Position numbers and translations under genes: made by a program
NCBI GenBank assembly: GCA_948567375.1
Contig: OX419761.1
Span: 32,056,501 to 32,120,500 of the forward strand
Direction: 5' to 3'
DNA: 64,000 nt
Source of the DNA: Lunularia cruciata
Lineage: Eukaryota; Streptophyta; Marchantiopsida; Lunulariales; Lunulariaceae
Notes under the pieces: generated by a model
What the model saw: only the letters and a program-made list of their open reading frames with translations
Told to the model about the DNA's origin: nothing
The model's database searches: none
Shown here: in pieces, positions 1 to 12,063 of the stretch
How the letters are laid out: every line of letters begins with the position of its first letter
How positions within the stretch are numbered: the first letter of the stretch is position 1

Positions 1-59
1 GCGGGAACAAACTTTACTTACCCGATTACTGCAAAAGTGATATTTGCCGGGTTGTCACA
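1..59 (+). mobile_element. 3' end of a family-B LTR
   Basis: The first 59 bases match the last bases of the B LTRs that end at 35208 and 60708, including the terminal TTGTCACA. Family A leader sequence starts at base 60, so a B element or solo LTR sits in A1 and continues left of the window. The bases after the junction, GTTTG, are the likely 5-bp target duplication. The other copy is outside the window. Confidence 0.85.
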
Positions 60-153
60 GTTTGTCATGTATATACTCTATTAGTTATAGAGTGAGAGAA
101 AATAAAAGAGAAAAAGAAAAATTGAGAGAAAAGAAAGATAGTGAGAGGTTAAG

Positions 154-3100
154 ATGGGGAAACTTAGGGTTTTCTTTGGCAAGGATGGAGAAGATGTGGA
201 GGCCTGTGTGAGAGACTTCAAGAGAGCTTGTATAGGAAACAATGAGAGGAGGAAGAATGAGTGGGCCTCATTATTACCAGATTTCTTTGAGGATGCAGCA
301 ATTACATGGTATGAGTCAAAATACCAAAAGAGAGATAGGAGAGATGGGGAAGAGGAGTCTTGGGAGACTTTGACTTCAGCACTCATTGAGAACTTTCTTC
401 CTGATGAGAGTTATGAGAGATTGATGAGTGAGGTTACATTTTTCAAGCAAGGAGATGGAGAGAAAGTGAGAGTTTATGTGGAAAGAGTGGAAAAGTTAGA
501 GTCCAAATTTCACATAGTGTTGAGGAAGGGTGGGGATGATGTGGAGACTACAATGATTGGCATAGGGGCCATGATCACCAAGAATTTTGTGGGCAAGTTG
601 AGACCATAAATTAGAAGCAAGGTGAGATATGAGAAACCTTCTTCCAAGGTTGAAGCTATCAAGATCGCAATTTGTATGGAGGAGAGTTTGGAAGGGGATG
701 AGAGTGATTTAGTGGTGAAGGAGGTTGTGCATCCTCCTCAAGGCTACAAGTATGGTGGAACTTCTGATACTTTGGTGACAAGGGTTGCACCACAAGTAGT
801 AGTTGCTCCAAGTCTTGCATCTCTACCAAAGGATCCACTTCAAACCATCACAGAACAACTTGCGGATCTCAAGATCAATGTGGTGCAACTATGGAGAAGA
901 GAGAGGTGGATCAGAATGTAGGGAGAGGGCCTAGGAGTTATGGAAACTATCCAAATAGAGGAGTTCAACCAGCCAACAATTTCAATGATAGAAATTGTTT
1001 TGGTTGTGGAGGAAGAGGCCATATCCAAAGGAATTGCCCAAATTCCACTTACCATGGAGGAAGGGGTTATGAGGGAGCTAATAGAGGGAAAGAGGGTGGT
1101 AGTGAAACCCAAGTGGCTCCTAACCTAAACAAAGGTAAGGGGATAGCATCCATAGAAGAAGTTGGGTATGATACCCTCAAGACCTTCAACATTTGTGGTG
1201 AGCGTGGCAAACAAGCAACAAGTTCGACCAGTAGGGGTGATGGATAAAGTGGTAGTTTCAGTTATAGGAGTTCAAAATCTCATGACTTTCCAAGTCTTGA
1301 AGGATTCAAGCTATGACTTACTTCTTGGGAGGCCATGGTTGAGAGCAACATGCACAACTGATCGATGGCACAAAGGGTACTTGAGGATTGGGCCATCAAA
1401 CCATAGAGTCACAGTTCCTGTGACTAACACCACCAACACTTCACATTCAGATACACCATCTTTTGATTATTGGGAATCAGATTCTGAAGAAGGAGCTTCA
1501 GGTGTGGACACAAGCATGGAAGAGGAGGATGAATCTGAATCTGATTCAGATGTGTATCCCTTGTGTGCTATGGATTTTGCACCTAAGCCAGAGGTTTTGA
1601 AGGACACAGATAAATCACCATTGACATTTGAGGAGGTAGAGAGAAGGTTATCTACCCTCAAGTATGGTCCAAATGTTACCAAGGAGGAGAAAGTGAGATT
1701 TGAGGAGATTTTCCGCAAGTTCATCCATGTGTTTGCTTTTAGTTACAGGGATTTGAAGGAAGTCACCTTGGAGGAGCACAAAATAGAGGTGGAGTCACGT
1801 GCAAGAACGATCCGCCAAAAGCAATGTCGCATTAGCCCACCAATATCTTTGGTTGTGAAGGAAGAGATTGATAAGCTCAAGGAGGCTGGATTTATCGTTG
1901 AGGTAGAGAATTCAGAATGGGTGTCTCCAATTGTCATTGTGTAGAAAAAGAATGGCAAGCTTCGGGTATGTGTGGATTACAAGAAGCTTAATGTTGTTAC
2001 CAAGAAGGACTACTACCCATTGCCATTCATTGATGAGATCTTGGAGGAGGTTGCAGGTCATGAGTGTTACAGTTTTGGAGATGGTTATTGTGGATATAAC
2101 CAAATCAAGATTGCACTAGAGCATCAACAACTCACCACATTCACCACACCTTGGGAAACTTACACTTTCAAGTTCATGCCTTTTGGGCTTTGCAATGCTC
2201 TAGCCACATTCCAATGGTTCATGAACAAGGTATTTGAACCTTTCATTGAGAAATTTGTGAGAGACTTCATTGATGACTTTTGTCTATGGGAGCAAGGAGG
2301 AGCACTTTGAGCACCTAATCAAAGTCTTGCAATGCTTGGATGAGGCAAATGCATCACTCAACCCAGAGAAGTGCATTTTTGGATGTGAAGAAGGTCTACT
2401 TTTGAGGCACATCATCTCCAAGGATGGAATAGCAGTTGATCTTGAGAAGGTGAGGAACATCTCAAACCTTCCATTCCCTTCAAGCTTGACAAAGTTATGC
2501 CAATTCTTGGGGATGGTTGGATACTATAGGAGGTTCATCTTCTCATTTTCCAACAAGGCTTATGCATTGACCATCTACATGAAGAAGGGTGTAGATTACA
2601 TGGTGACTTTGGAGGACAAGGAGGCTCTCAAAGCTTTTGAGGAGCTCAAGCAATCCCTTGTTGTAGCTCCAATTCTTGCTAAACCTGATTGGAGTAAGCC
2701 TTTCATCCTCTACACTTATGCTTCTAATGTAGCTATAGGATGCACTCTTAGTGAATTAGACCAAGATGGGCATGATCATCCATTAGCTTATGCTAGTAGG
2801 CAGATGGTTTTAGCAGAGAAGAACTACTCTATCACTGAGAGGGAAGGGTTGGCAATGATCTTTGGTCTCAAGAAGTTTAGACACTACTTGATTGGAGGGA
2901 AAGCCACCATTGTCATGGATCACAAGGCTTTGAAGTACATCTTCAACAAGCCTCATGTTGAAGGGAGATTAGCACGGTGGATGATATTCTTGTCTGAGTA
3001 TGACTACACCATTGAGGATAGGCCAGGAAAGAAACATGCAAATGTTGATTTGTTATCTAGAGCCTATGATCATGATGGAGATGAGCCAGTGGATGATTCC

Positions 3101-4428
3101 TTCCCGGATGAGGAGCTCATGAAAATCTCAGTCACTCAAGAGGTTCCAATGGAGTACAAGGAGATTGTGGATTTTGTGACAAGAGGTAACTATCCAGAAG
3201 GGATGCATGCTAGAGAGAGGAAGGCCCTTGCAGCAAGATCTAGACCTTACACAATGGTGGAGGATATTCTTTTTCACCAAGGAGCAGATGGTCTACTTCA
3301 AAGAGCAGTGGGTAAGGAAGAGTCTATTCTACTCATAAAGAAGTTTCATGAAGGTTTAGTATGTGGAGGACACTTTGCAGGAAAGGTGACTACTTTCAAG
3401 ATTCTAGATGCAGGTTACCATTGGAGAGGGATTTTCAAGGATTGTCTTGATTATTGCAAAACTTGTCATGTTTGTCAAGCTTTTGCTAGAAAGTCTACAT
3501 CCACTCCACCACTTAGATCAATTCCATTACTCAGACCTTTTGAGAAGTGGGGAATTGATTTTGTAGGTCCTCTCAATAGAACCCCAAGGAACAATCGGTA
3601 CATTGTGGTAGTTACTAATTACCTTACCAAGTGGGTTGAGGCTAGACCATTGAGGGACAAGAATGAAGATGAAGTGGGTAGATTTCTTTATGAACGCATT
3701 ATCACTAGGTTTGGATGCCCTTTGGAGTTGGTTTCTGATAGAGGAGGAGAGTTTAAAAGAAGCATTACTACAGCCATGCTATGACATTTCTCTATCACAC
3801 ATAGAGTAACTACATCCTATAAGCCAAATTCTAATGGCTTGGTAGAGAGAACCAATCAGACCTTGTGCATGATGTTGGCCAAAGATGCAGAATGGAGGGG
3901 GCTAAACATCATTGGGACAAGAGGATTCATGCAGTTTTGTGGGGGTATAGGACAACCATGAAGACTTCCACCGGATATTCTCCATTTCAATTAGTGTATG
4001 GTATTGAGTCTACCTTACCTATTCACTTTGATCTTCCTACCTTCCAAAGCATTCATAGGAGATTGAAGAAAGCACAAGGAGATGATGCAGAGAAGTCAAG
4101 GAAGGATCAACTCATGGAGTTGGAAGAGGCAAGAGCAGTTGCTATGGTTTGAGTGGAGCAAACCCAAAGGAAACAAAAGGAGAGCTATAACAAGAGGCAA
4201 GGCAAGAAGAAGGTGGAGACTTTCAAAGAAGGTGATTGGGTAATGTTGTTTGATTCCATTTGATTCAAGAGAGTGCAAAAGAAGTTTTTGCCTAAGTACT
4301 TTGAACCTTTCATAGTGGAGAAGGTGTGGGGCAATTATACCTATGATCTCAAGGAGTTGGGAGGAAGACACTTTGATAGGATTAACCATGATAAGTTGAA
4401 GATGTACCATAGAAGGTAGAGAGACCTT
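154..4428 (+). pseudogene. Broken gag-pol of A1
   Basis: Compared with A4, the ATG at 154 begins gag and a TAA at about 607 interrupts it. The zinc knuckle CFGCGGRGHIQRNC survives near 980-1020. At about 1160 the sequence jumps from the gag spacer to the region after the protease motif, so the protease is gone. RT covers about 1800-2400, with a TAG near 1942 and a 2-bp deletion near 2289 just after the FIDDF catalytic motif. RNase H (about 2690-3060) and integrase (about 3300-3880) follow. TGA stops at about 3782, 4150 and 4260 each match a CGA codon in A4. No single product is possible. Confidence 0.9.
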
Positions 4429-4467
4429 CACTTTGAGGACAAAGTGAAAAATTAGTCCGAGAGTAAA

Positions 4468-5184
4468 TGTAACACCCATTTATGCATGTGTGTGGTATTG
4501 TGGTATTTAGCTTGGTATTACAAGTACTTAAGATATATTATTTATATAGAGATAAAGGATGGTTCTATATTAGTCATAGTTAGCTAAAGTTAGTCATAGC
4601 TAAGATAGTGGGGACCTTACTTTAGAGGAAGTAGAAAAGATGAGCACCACTATTTTGGATTTTAGTGTGTTGACTTGGTATTATTCCTAGGTGTTTGGCT
4701 TTGAGGAAAGAGTTGAGAACTCTTGGGCCCACAAGCCTTTTTGTTTTGGATTCTTCTATAGTCCAAGGATAGCCGATGTGAAGGAATCCTTTACTTAGTG
4801 GTTGGGTCAAGATAAGACCACATGCTTAGGGGAATATGCCCATGTGAATGGATATTCCATTCTACTTTTTGACTTTACTTGACTTTTAGTCTAGTAACTT
4901 GAGTTACTACGGTAATTAGTAACTTGAGTTACTACGGTAATTAGTAACTTTGGTACGTAACTATTTCACAAGTATATAAACAAGGAGTGAGGAGGTACTC
5001 ATCACCCTTTCATTTGTAACTATCTCTCTCTCATTGAGTTCTCTAGTGAGCAATGTCTTGAGTCTTGGAGTGTTAGCCTTGGAGGAGTATGATGGAGTTG
5101 GGGTTCCTTGCCTTCTTAGTCCATGGTGCGCTACCATAATAGGCATCAGAGGTTCATCCTAAGTGAGAGATAGGCCGGCTCACA
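4468..5184 (+). repeat. 3' LTR of A1
   Basis: It begins TGTAACACCC after a purine-rich tract and ends GGCTCACA. At 717 bp it is longer than the 690 bp of A4, mainly because of a 25-bp tandem duplication at 4893-4942 that doubles the inverted repeat AGTAAC-TTGA-GTTACT. A TATA-like AGTATATAAAC follows at about 4971-4981. Confidence 0.9.
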
Positions 5185-6287
5185 GATCGAACAAACTCCC
5201 GAACATATCGTGTTATATTGTGTCACCACCATTGGTGTTGGAGGGTACCCAAGGTCTTGTCTACCCCCATGTGACCAACTATTGGTAGATCATGGGCTTC
5301 TTGAAGGCACACAAGTTGGAAATCACCTTTGGATGGAACATAGATCCGGTCCACATGGAATAGAAGGCCTTCCTTGAAGGAGAAGGTGTTGTACTCCTTG
5401 TTGCATGGTGTCAGACGACCATGTACCATTTGGAAGAAGGGATCTTGTTGTAGAGCTGACCGAAACTCGTTATGGACCTTGGGGTCAATTGACACCATCG
5501 TAATTGCCACCGTGATGAGAGGAAGAGACTTCAAATCAGGTCATCATGATAGAGCATCAAGGATGACATGGAACCAACCTGGTTTGTACTCAAGGTTGAT
5601 ATCAAACAATTGGAGTTGCTCTTCCTATCGATGATGTTGACTCTTCATGTGTTCCAAGTGTAAGGTCTACAACAATGGCTTGTGATCAATTTGCATGATC
5701 ACTTGTTTTCCTAAGAGATAATGCCTCCATACCTTGGTGGCATATAACATTGCAAGTTGTTCTTGATCTCAAGTAGAGTAATTTATTTCAGCTGTATTTA
5801 GTCGGTAAGACACAAAGGCAATGGGATGTAGTCCATTTAGGAATTCTTGTTGCAACACAACTCCAATTGCAAAGTTAGAAGCATCAAAATCCACCACACA
5901 AGGTAGTTGAGGATAATATCGTTGAAGAATGGGTCTTGAAGACACCATATGCTTTAATTTCTATGATACTTCTTCATGCTTGGTGGTCCACTACAAGCTC
6001 GAGTTCTTTCCCAAGAGGTCAATCAATGGTACAGCCACATGAGCATAATAGTGGATGAACTATTGGTAAAACCTAGCCAATCCATTGAATGCGTATAATT
6101 TTTGTTACATCCTTTGGGGTAGGCCAATCAGTAATGGCCTTGATTTTCTCTTCTTCCATCTTGATCCCCTCTGATGAGATCTTCTGACCCAAGAAGGTAA
6201 CCTCCTTCTGCCAAAAGGCACACTTTGACTTCTTGTAGTAAAATTTCCATTTTTGTAGTCGTCTTAGGACTTCTTGCACATGATTCA
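5185..6287 (-). pseudogene. Element D: end of RT, RNase H and integrase zinc finger (decayed)
   Basis: Read on the - strand from 6287, the end of the RT fingers/thumb comes first (motif FLGQKISSEGIKMEEEKI, about 6080-6200). RNase H follows with VVDFDASNFAIGVVLQQ at about 5850-5900 and DHKPLL near 5680. The integrase HHCC region (VGHMGVDKTLGTLQHQWW) spans 5223-5534 and continues, with a TGA, to 5185. There A1 cuts it off, and the catalytic core must lie left of the window. Several in-frame stops are present. The sequence joins in frame across the E/F composite to the RT part at 15837-16473, which shows both are one element. The RT and integrase motifs look chromovirus-like. Confidence 0.85.
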
Positions 6288-6836
6288 TGTCATGTGTATA
6301 TATATTGCTACACAACATACATCACTATCAACATCATACACAATAGAAGCACAACTCATACATAAGTCATACATAGACTCTAAAGTGCCACAATAATCAA
6401 ATTGCTTACCACTCAAATCAATCAAACTCAGATCAATACTTGATTTGATCCTCAACAACTTGCCAACAATAGGGCACTGATTACAGTCAAGCCATAGCCA
6501 CTCTAGCATAAAGACTCTAGGTGACGCTCGCCGGCTTTCTCCACTCTAGCTAGGAACTCGAAGGCTCAACATCAAAGAAGTGAGCTCTCTGGAGCTGCAC
6601 TCCCAGGGTATACCCCTGATTTTGACCTAGGTCTCCTCCCAACGGTCCCGCTGATGGCACACCTGATGGTGCGGACAGTGCAAGTGACGGTGGGCCCCAC
6701 CATGAAGTCAGTACCCTAAACCGAAAATCTGACCGTCGGAAAGTAGTCTATGAGTAATAGCCAAAATACCTCTAACTACTATCACTAGAACTCCAGTGTC
6801 CGAGCATCTAGATGCAAAACTACAAATGGTGTGACA
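6288..6836 (-). repeat. Complete family-E LTR (549 bp)
   Basis: It matches the solo LTR at 44817-45371 over its whole length, from TGTCATGTGTATATA to AAATGGTGTGACA. In this copy the outer end borders the target duplication TTCA. Two bases (GT) separate it from the next partial E LTR. Confidence 0.8.
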
Positions 6837-6838
6837 GT

Positions 6839-6945
6839 TGTTGTGTGTATATACATCACTACACAACATACATCGCTGTCAACATCATACACAATAGAAG
6901 CACAACTCACACATAAGTCATACATAGACTCTTAAGTGCCACAAT
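6839..6945 (-). repeat. First 107 bp of a split family-E LTR
   Basis: It matches the left end of the E LTR up to GTGCCACAAT and then stops at a run of C residues (6949-6960 region). The missing remainder of the LTR is found exactly at 15386-15832, so the two pieces reconstruct one full LTR. Confidence 0.75.
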
Positions 6946-6965
6946 CGCCCCCCCCCCCCTAGCTG
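6946..6965 (-). other. Polypurine tract of F
   Basis: Read on the - strand, the bases just before the partial E LTR form an A/G tract dominated by a long run of G. This is the expected position and composition for the plus-strand primer at the 3' end of the F interior. Confidence 0.5.
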
Positions 6966-7118
6966 GCGGTTAGGTCCCTCTAACTCCAGATAGCCATCTA
7001 CTCCAAGTATATGGTATACCCTATAATGGGCAAAGATCAGGAGGCCAGGTGCTATGGAGCCCCATCGTTAGTCGCCTATCTGCAATTTATACCATATAAA
7101 GAATGAACTAGCCATAGG

Positions 7119-7343
7119 TCAAGTACATCTAGGACATAACCACTGTCCTTGAGGAAACACCATGAGGGGAGGAGTAATACATACCATATGCCATCCTCTC
7201 AAACAGCTATCACACACTAACATAGTAGCAACTCCACCAAAAGAGCCATATAACATACACCTCAAGCCTGCACGTACAAGTGCCAAGCTTGGGTCCATAG
7301 TACCATCAATGTTTGGGAGGTAACATGGCACACAATTATGCAC
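7119..7343 (-). pseudogene. PHD finger region at the C terminus of F pol
   Basis: The frame reads CDSCLRGWHMVC, then a PPL motif, then QGQWLCPRC, matching the core of a PHD zinc finger (Cys4-His-Cys3). The second Cys of the first pair appears as Tyr, so seven of eight zinc ligands remain. Upstream in the same sense (about 7344-7490) lies an integrase C-terminal segment with VREVLPSGVLVLEGRDG-like sequence, interrupted by stops. PHD fingers commonly read histone H3 tails. I infer a targeting role similar to that of chromodomains in chromoviruses. The copy is not functional. Confidence 0.75.
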
Positions 7344-7493
7344 ATGATCCTTCTAAACAACACCATCACGTCCTTCTAACACAAGGACTCCAGATGGCAA
7401 AACCTCACGCACTCACAAGATAGTGCGGCCTGTCGAAACATCAAGTGTCATCAGCGCTGTCTGTTGTAGATATACATAATCTCTTGGATGAAA

Positions 7494-8270
7494 TCAGCGG
7501 ATTGAGGGTCTATAACCTCCTCCTCGAATGGTAGCATAACGTAAAGTATCTCTATGCTGAGCAATCGCCAAGTTCTCAAAGGCCATTGGCATCACTCTCC
7601 AAAAGATCTCTACCCGTTGAGAACATGCACTCATCCATACATCAAGGTCATCCAAGTCCAAAATTATAGTAGCATCTTGATGAATGGCTATAGGTAAATC
7701 TGGATCTCGTCCATAGAGTAGAAAGTATGAAGAGAAGGATGCTAAGGAGGCTTGTCGGCTGAACCAATAGCCCATGGCCAACCAAGGTAACTGGAGATCC
7801 CAATCTCCCAAGTGGCCTCTCTGCAAACCATACTTTTGCAATCCTCTCTTCACCATCTGAACCACTCTCTCTGCTAAGCCATCTGCCTTAGGGTGATCTC
7901 GGGAGGTAGTACGGTGATCAATCAAAGCCTTGTCACACAAGACTTGAAACTCTCCCAAGAACTTTGTACCCTAATCAGTCAAAACCTTAGTTGGTGCACC
8001 AAAATGACTAAGAACTCGATCTAGGAACGAGTAAGTTGTCCCTTCACTAGACTTGTCAGGAAGTGCCACCAACTCAACCCACTTAGAGAAGTGCTCCACC
8101 ATCACCAAAACATACCGATGATGTCCGACAATCAGTGGTAAAGGTCCAGCAAACTCCAAAATCCAATGGTAATACAATCCCATGATAGGTAATGGGTGTA
8201 ACTGTGGCATAGGAGCATTGAGTGATGCTCTAACTTGGTCACAAACCACACATCTGGCAACAAACTGTTG
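7494..8270 (-). pseudogene. Integrase catalytic core of F (broken)
   Basis: Two collinear frames on the - strand, 8249-7971 and 7958-7494, are separated by a TAG where a Gln codon is expected after VLTD. The core shows HFSKWVELVALP, the second Asp in VLTD and the catalytic Glu in ADGLAERVV. The first Asp position reads Glu (LEFAGPLP instead of the usual DFAGPLP). A decayed zinc-binding segment precedes it (about 8270-8400). The substitution and the stops make this a dead copy. Confidence 0.8.
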
Positions 8271-8823
8271 TACCTTGGTCTACATACCGTGCCACCAATA
8301 ATGACTCTAGAGTAAGCTATATCTACACTTTACTCCAAAATGTCCTAGGTCCTCATGAGCATGACGGACCAATTGTGGTCTCTGTGCTGGAAGTGGTACT
8401 ACTTGCACTCTACTATCCTCCCATACACGCAAAAGGTGTTTGCCCTCCAATCTAAACCATCTGGCTCGCTAAAGAACACGGTCTCTCTCCTTGGCCCAAC
8501 TGTGCCATCCACAACACTGGTGCAAAGATAGTCCATCACTAAGACATCATCATGAATGTCTTGCTGAACTATACCAATATCTTCACTCTTTGGATCTATG
8601 ACCTCAATAACTCCTCTATATGCGTTGAGAGAGATACCACCAAAGCCTATGAAAATATACACAGAAAGGCCGATGCATGCCAACCTGGCACCATCTCCTC
8701 ATCTATCTCACCATGCCAATGTGCTTTGGTCTGATCGTGCTGGCTGGGACATGGGTTTTTGCTCAACCCATTTGCATCACGGTTCACCACTCAAGGTCTG
8801 TGAACAACCGTGAAATCATACTC

Positions 8824-9100
8824 TTATAAAATCAGAGCCCATCGTGCAAGCTTCCCTGAAAGCTTGTCGGACTCCATCAACCACTTCAGTGGCTGATGAT
8901 CAATGATGAGAGTGAAGGGGTTACCAAATAGGTAACATCGAAAATGTGCTACTGCCCAAACTAATGCCAAGCACTCTCCCTCATATGAACTATACTTCAC
9001 CTTCGCTGAATTGTTGGAGCGACTAGCATAGGCCACCACAAACTCTTTCCCCTCATCATCATGCTAGGTGATCACCGCTCCAAGCCCCAACATACTCCAA
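8824..9100 (-). pseudogene. RNase H of F
   Basis: The - strand frame contains VAYASRSNNSAKVKYSSYEG, then a region with IIDHQPLKWLME and KLARWALIL. This is the typical order of the Ty3/gypsy RNase H with its DH motif. It lies downstream of RT and upstream of integrase on the same strand. Upstream sequence containing the first catalytic Asp is broken. Confidence 0.75.
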
Positions 9101-9239
9101 TCAGTATGAACCTGAAATGGTCATCCTCTGATCGGTCTCTTCAAAATAGGAGCACATGTCAACATCTCCTTGAGCTCTACAAAAGCTCTCTCATGCTCAT
9201 CTCTCCAACATCACTCATGTGTAAGCTTGGTCAGCTTCG

Positions 9240-9960
9240 TCAAGGCCTTGGCAATGGCACTAAATCCTCTAACATAGCAGCGATAGAAGTTTTCCAACCC
9301 AAGGAATGCTCACATTTGCTCACATTTGTAGGCCAAGGAATACATGCAATAGTCTCCACCTTGGTCTGCTGAACACCAAGTCCTCCGGGGTAGAAAGTGT
9401 GACCCAAATACTCAACCTGCTCATGGGAGAACCTACACTTCCCAGGATGTAATTTGAGTCCATGAGATCTCAACCTCTCAAACACCTCCAACATTTGTCT
9501 CTCATGCTCCTCCATAGTAGCACTATAGACCAAAATGTCATCCATATAGCACCGAGCAAAATCCAATCTTGCTAGGATCCTATCCATGACCCTGTGGAAC
9601 TTAGCAAGAGCATTCTTCAACCTAAACGGTAAGAACTTCCACTGATATAACACATCCTTGCCTTGAGGATCAATAGCCTAAAATGCTATCTTGGACTTAT
9701 CCTCCTCCTTGATCGACAGTTGATGATATCTTGCTCAAAGATCCAAAGTAATGAAGACCTTTGCATGCCCAATTGTATCAAAAATCTCCTCCGGTGTAGG
9801 CATGGCATACCAATCAGCCCTGGTCTATCGGTTGATAGGATAGTAATCTCCACACATCCGCCTATCTGTGTAGTTGCCATGCATATCCTTCTTGGCTGGC
9901 ATCACGAGTGTTGATGCATACTCTCCATGTGAAATCTCCACCTAACCAGCCTCAAAAAGG
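9240..9960 (-). pseudogene. Reverse transcriptase of F
   Basis: The - strand shows the RT blocks in order: GDYYPIN-like and AMPTPEEIFD motifs, the first Asp block (FITLDL), then LYQWKFLPFRLKNALAKF, then the catalytic CYMDDILVYS, and finally GHTFYPGGLGVQ. YMDD is the classical active site, unlike FIDDF in family A and FLDD in D. Stops interrupt the region upstream of 9653. The wording of the RT blocks differs clearly from A, B, C and D, so F is a separate lineage. Confidence 0.8.
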
Positions 9961-10229
9961 TCACTACTATGGCTCTGAATCAATGTCCTCTCCGTCTCAC
10001 TATATCAATAAGGACATCGGAAAACTAGTGTATTGCTAGTCAGCTCAGTCCGTATACCAAGTCCCTTCAGAGCACCGAAATCCTTCATACTAAAGGCAAA
10101 ACAACTCATGTGACTCCTCAAGAACCTCCAAACCCTCCGTCTTTCCTCTCCAGTAAGCTTGGATCCAAGATCTGGCTCCCAAGTATCCTCTATAATTGTA
10201 ATATGAGTGGAAGACGTACCGACGGGCTG

Positions 10230-12010
10230 CTACACTAGGCCCTTGGGAGCAATAGTGTCATGCTCCCGACCAATAGATGTCACAACCTCTGTGTGAAAAA
10301 CTCCCTCCACTTTGGCTGCAAGCTCCACACATCCTCTAGCTGCATCCCAAGTGGACCAAGGGTGTAATCCAAGTAGCCCACGCTCACCTGAATGGACTCC
10401 AAGTAGACCACTCTCCCTAGTAGCTACTAGATGTGTCCCAAGAATACCATCTCCACTCGGTCCATCGCCCCGAGCATGTGCCTGAATTGTCTCGATAGGC
10501 ATAGGGCTCACAAGTGTCCAAGTGGTGATGCCTATCAAGTGCATCCTATGCTGCTCTACCAAGCCAAGGCTCACAATCCAGGTCAAACAATTCAGGTCCA
10601 TAGCCTGACCTAACACTTGATGCCTAGATGTCTCTAACACTGCTGGAACAGTGGTAATACTGGTGCAAAAACCCATCGCCTGCTCTCTCTCATCAATGTT
10701 GGGCTCCACCAATTGTTGTAACTGTGAGTCCCAAACAAGTCCAAGTCCTCCCTCTCAAAAAGCATGAGAGCCTGGGAAACTCATGAGTGTGAGAAATGCG
10801 GCTCTAGGCTGTCCAACTAGGTTCACCACTGCCATAGGTCACCTATCAACCACTACCATTGTCTGAGACTGACGCCCAACATCCAAGATGTCATCCACAA
10901 AGATGTGGTCAAGTCACTGAATCCCATCATAAATGCGCTGTAGAACCTCTCTGGGTAAGAGGTTTGTCCACCAAAGACAAAGATGATGAGCCCGTGATCC
11001 CACTCTGGCTACATCTAACAATACAGCAGGTCCCATCCAAGAATGGACCTGATGTATACTCGCCACCACTCTGGTGCGAGAATCACCCATCAAAGGCATG
11101 TTCTCCAAAAGGTAAGCTGGAGAAACGGACTGATGAACTTGGAGATGTTGTAGTATCCGTAGCATCTCCCAAAACACACCAGAACAAGGATCCTGAAGAC
11201 CCAAACCGTGGCCCGTATGTGTATGTCCCTCACATGGCCATCTAGAAATCACCAAGTGAATAGGCCCATGTCTTTCTAGGTCATGTGCCCCCAATAAGGA
11301 AATGTTTGCTGGAAGGGCCTTCTAGTAACCTCTGACTACTGACATCAATAATAACTCCGGATACCAATAGGCCAAGTATGCCACATGATGTAGAGAGACT
11401 TGCCTAGTAGTCTCATCTTTCTCTACATACAAGTACCTCTGTACTCGGATACCCGCCTATAACACCATAGCTAGTCCGATGTTGATCCCACCAAACAACT
11501 CCAATAGGCATATCCCCTCTACTGGATACTGCCAAGCAATGAGTGTGGTATCTAGAGGTGCCAAAGCAATTGCCTCTGGAGGCTCATCCTCACACTCATC
11601 TCTTGATGGTACAAAGGCTCCACTCCAACCCTACTGCACCAACTGATCTGCATGCTATTGCATGTTGTTGCAACGCCTCCTCTAAACTCCACAATGGAAC
11701 ATCCAAGGTGGATGGAACAATCCCACTTGTACTCCAAAGCCGAGTGATCTCCTTTGGTACTGGAGTATCCTCTGCATGGGTATTCCTCTCAAACAAGTCA
11801 TCAAGCCAAGTAATTGCACCACTGAAAGCTAAAATTGATGTTGCCATGGCCCCGACTATAATGAGCCAAGACTGGCACTACTGAAGCGTACTGGTAGGTA
11901 ACATACTTGTCCCTCACCACACTGCCAACCAGGTCTATAGGAGACTGTTTCCTCCCAATAGTCAATGCTGAAACCCATGGGTATAACACTACTCCCCCAA
12001 CTAGCACATC
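10230..12010 (-). pseudogene. F region between protease and RT, no recognised domain
   Basis: The sequence lies between the F protease (12064-12498) and RT on the - strand. Frames such as 10712-10230 and 11294-10914 remain partly open but show no motif I recognise. It is probably the linker and N-terminal part of RT, heavily decayed. The one certain feature is that it is collinear with the flanking F domains. Confidence 0.4.
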
Positions 12011-12063
12011 ATATGACTCAGCTATTGTTGCAATAGCCTAAGCTCTCACCACCAAGCTATCAG

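Larger units (their letters stand above)
60..5184 (+). mobile_element. Family-A Ty3/gypsy element copy A1 (5' end lost to B insertion)
   Basis: This copy is collinear with the intact A4 copy from just before gag to the end of the 3' LTR. Its 5' LTR and most of its leader lie beyond the B insertion to the left. It interrupts the integrase zinc-finger region of D, which is on the opposite strand and resumes at 5185 with GATC. Decay is moderate: several stops, one frameshift and a deletion of about 540 bp that removes the gag tail and protease. Confidence 0.9.

Noticed and set aside
4622-4810. 62-codon frame on the - strand (MTQPLS...) repeated in nearly every A LTR
   Set aside because: It is conserved only because the LTR is conserved. 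It runs against the element transcript, has no known motif and shows no preference for silent changes by eye.
6840-7343. PHD-containing frame as an independent host gene
   Set aside because: It is collinear with the F integrase, on the same strand, ends shortly before the polypurine tract, and has no separate promoter or start. It fits the end of F pol better.
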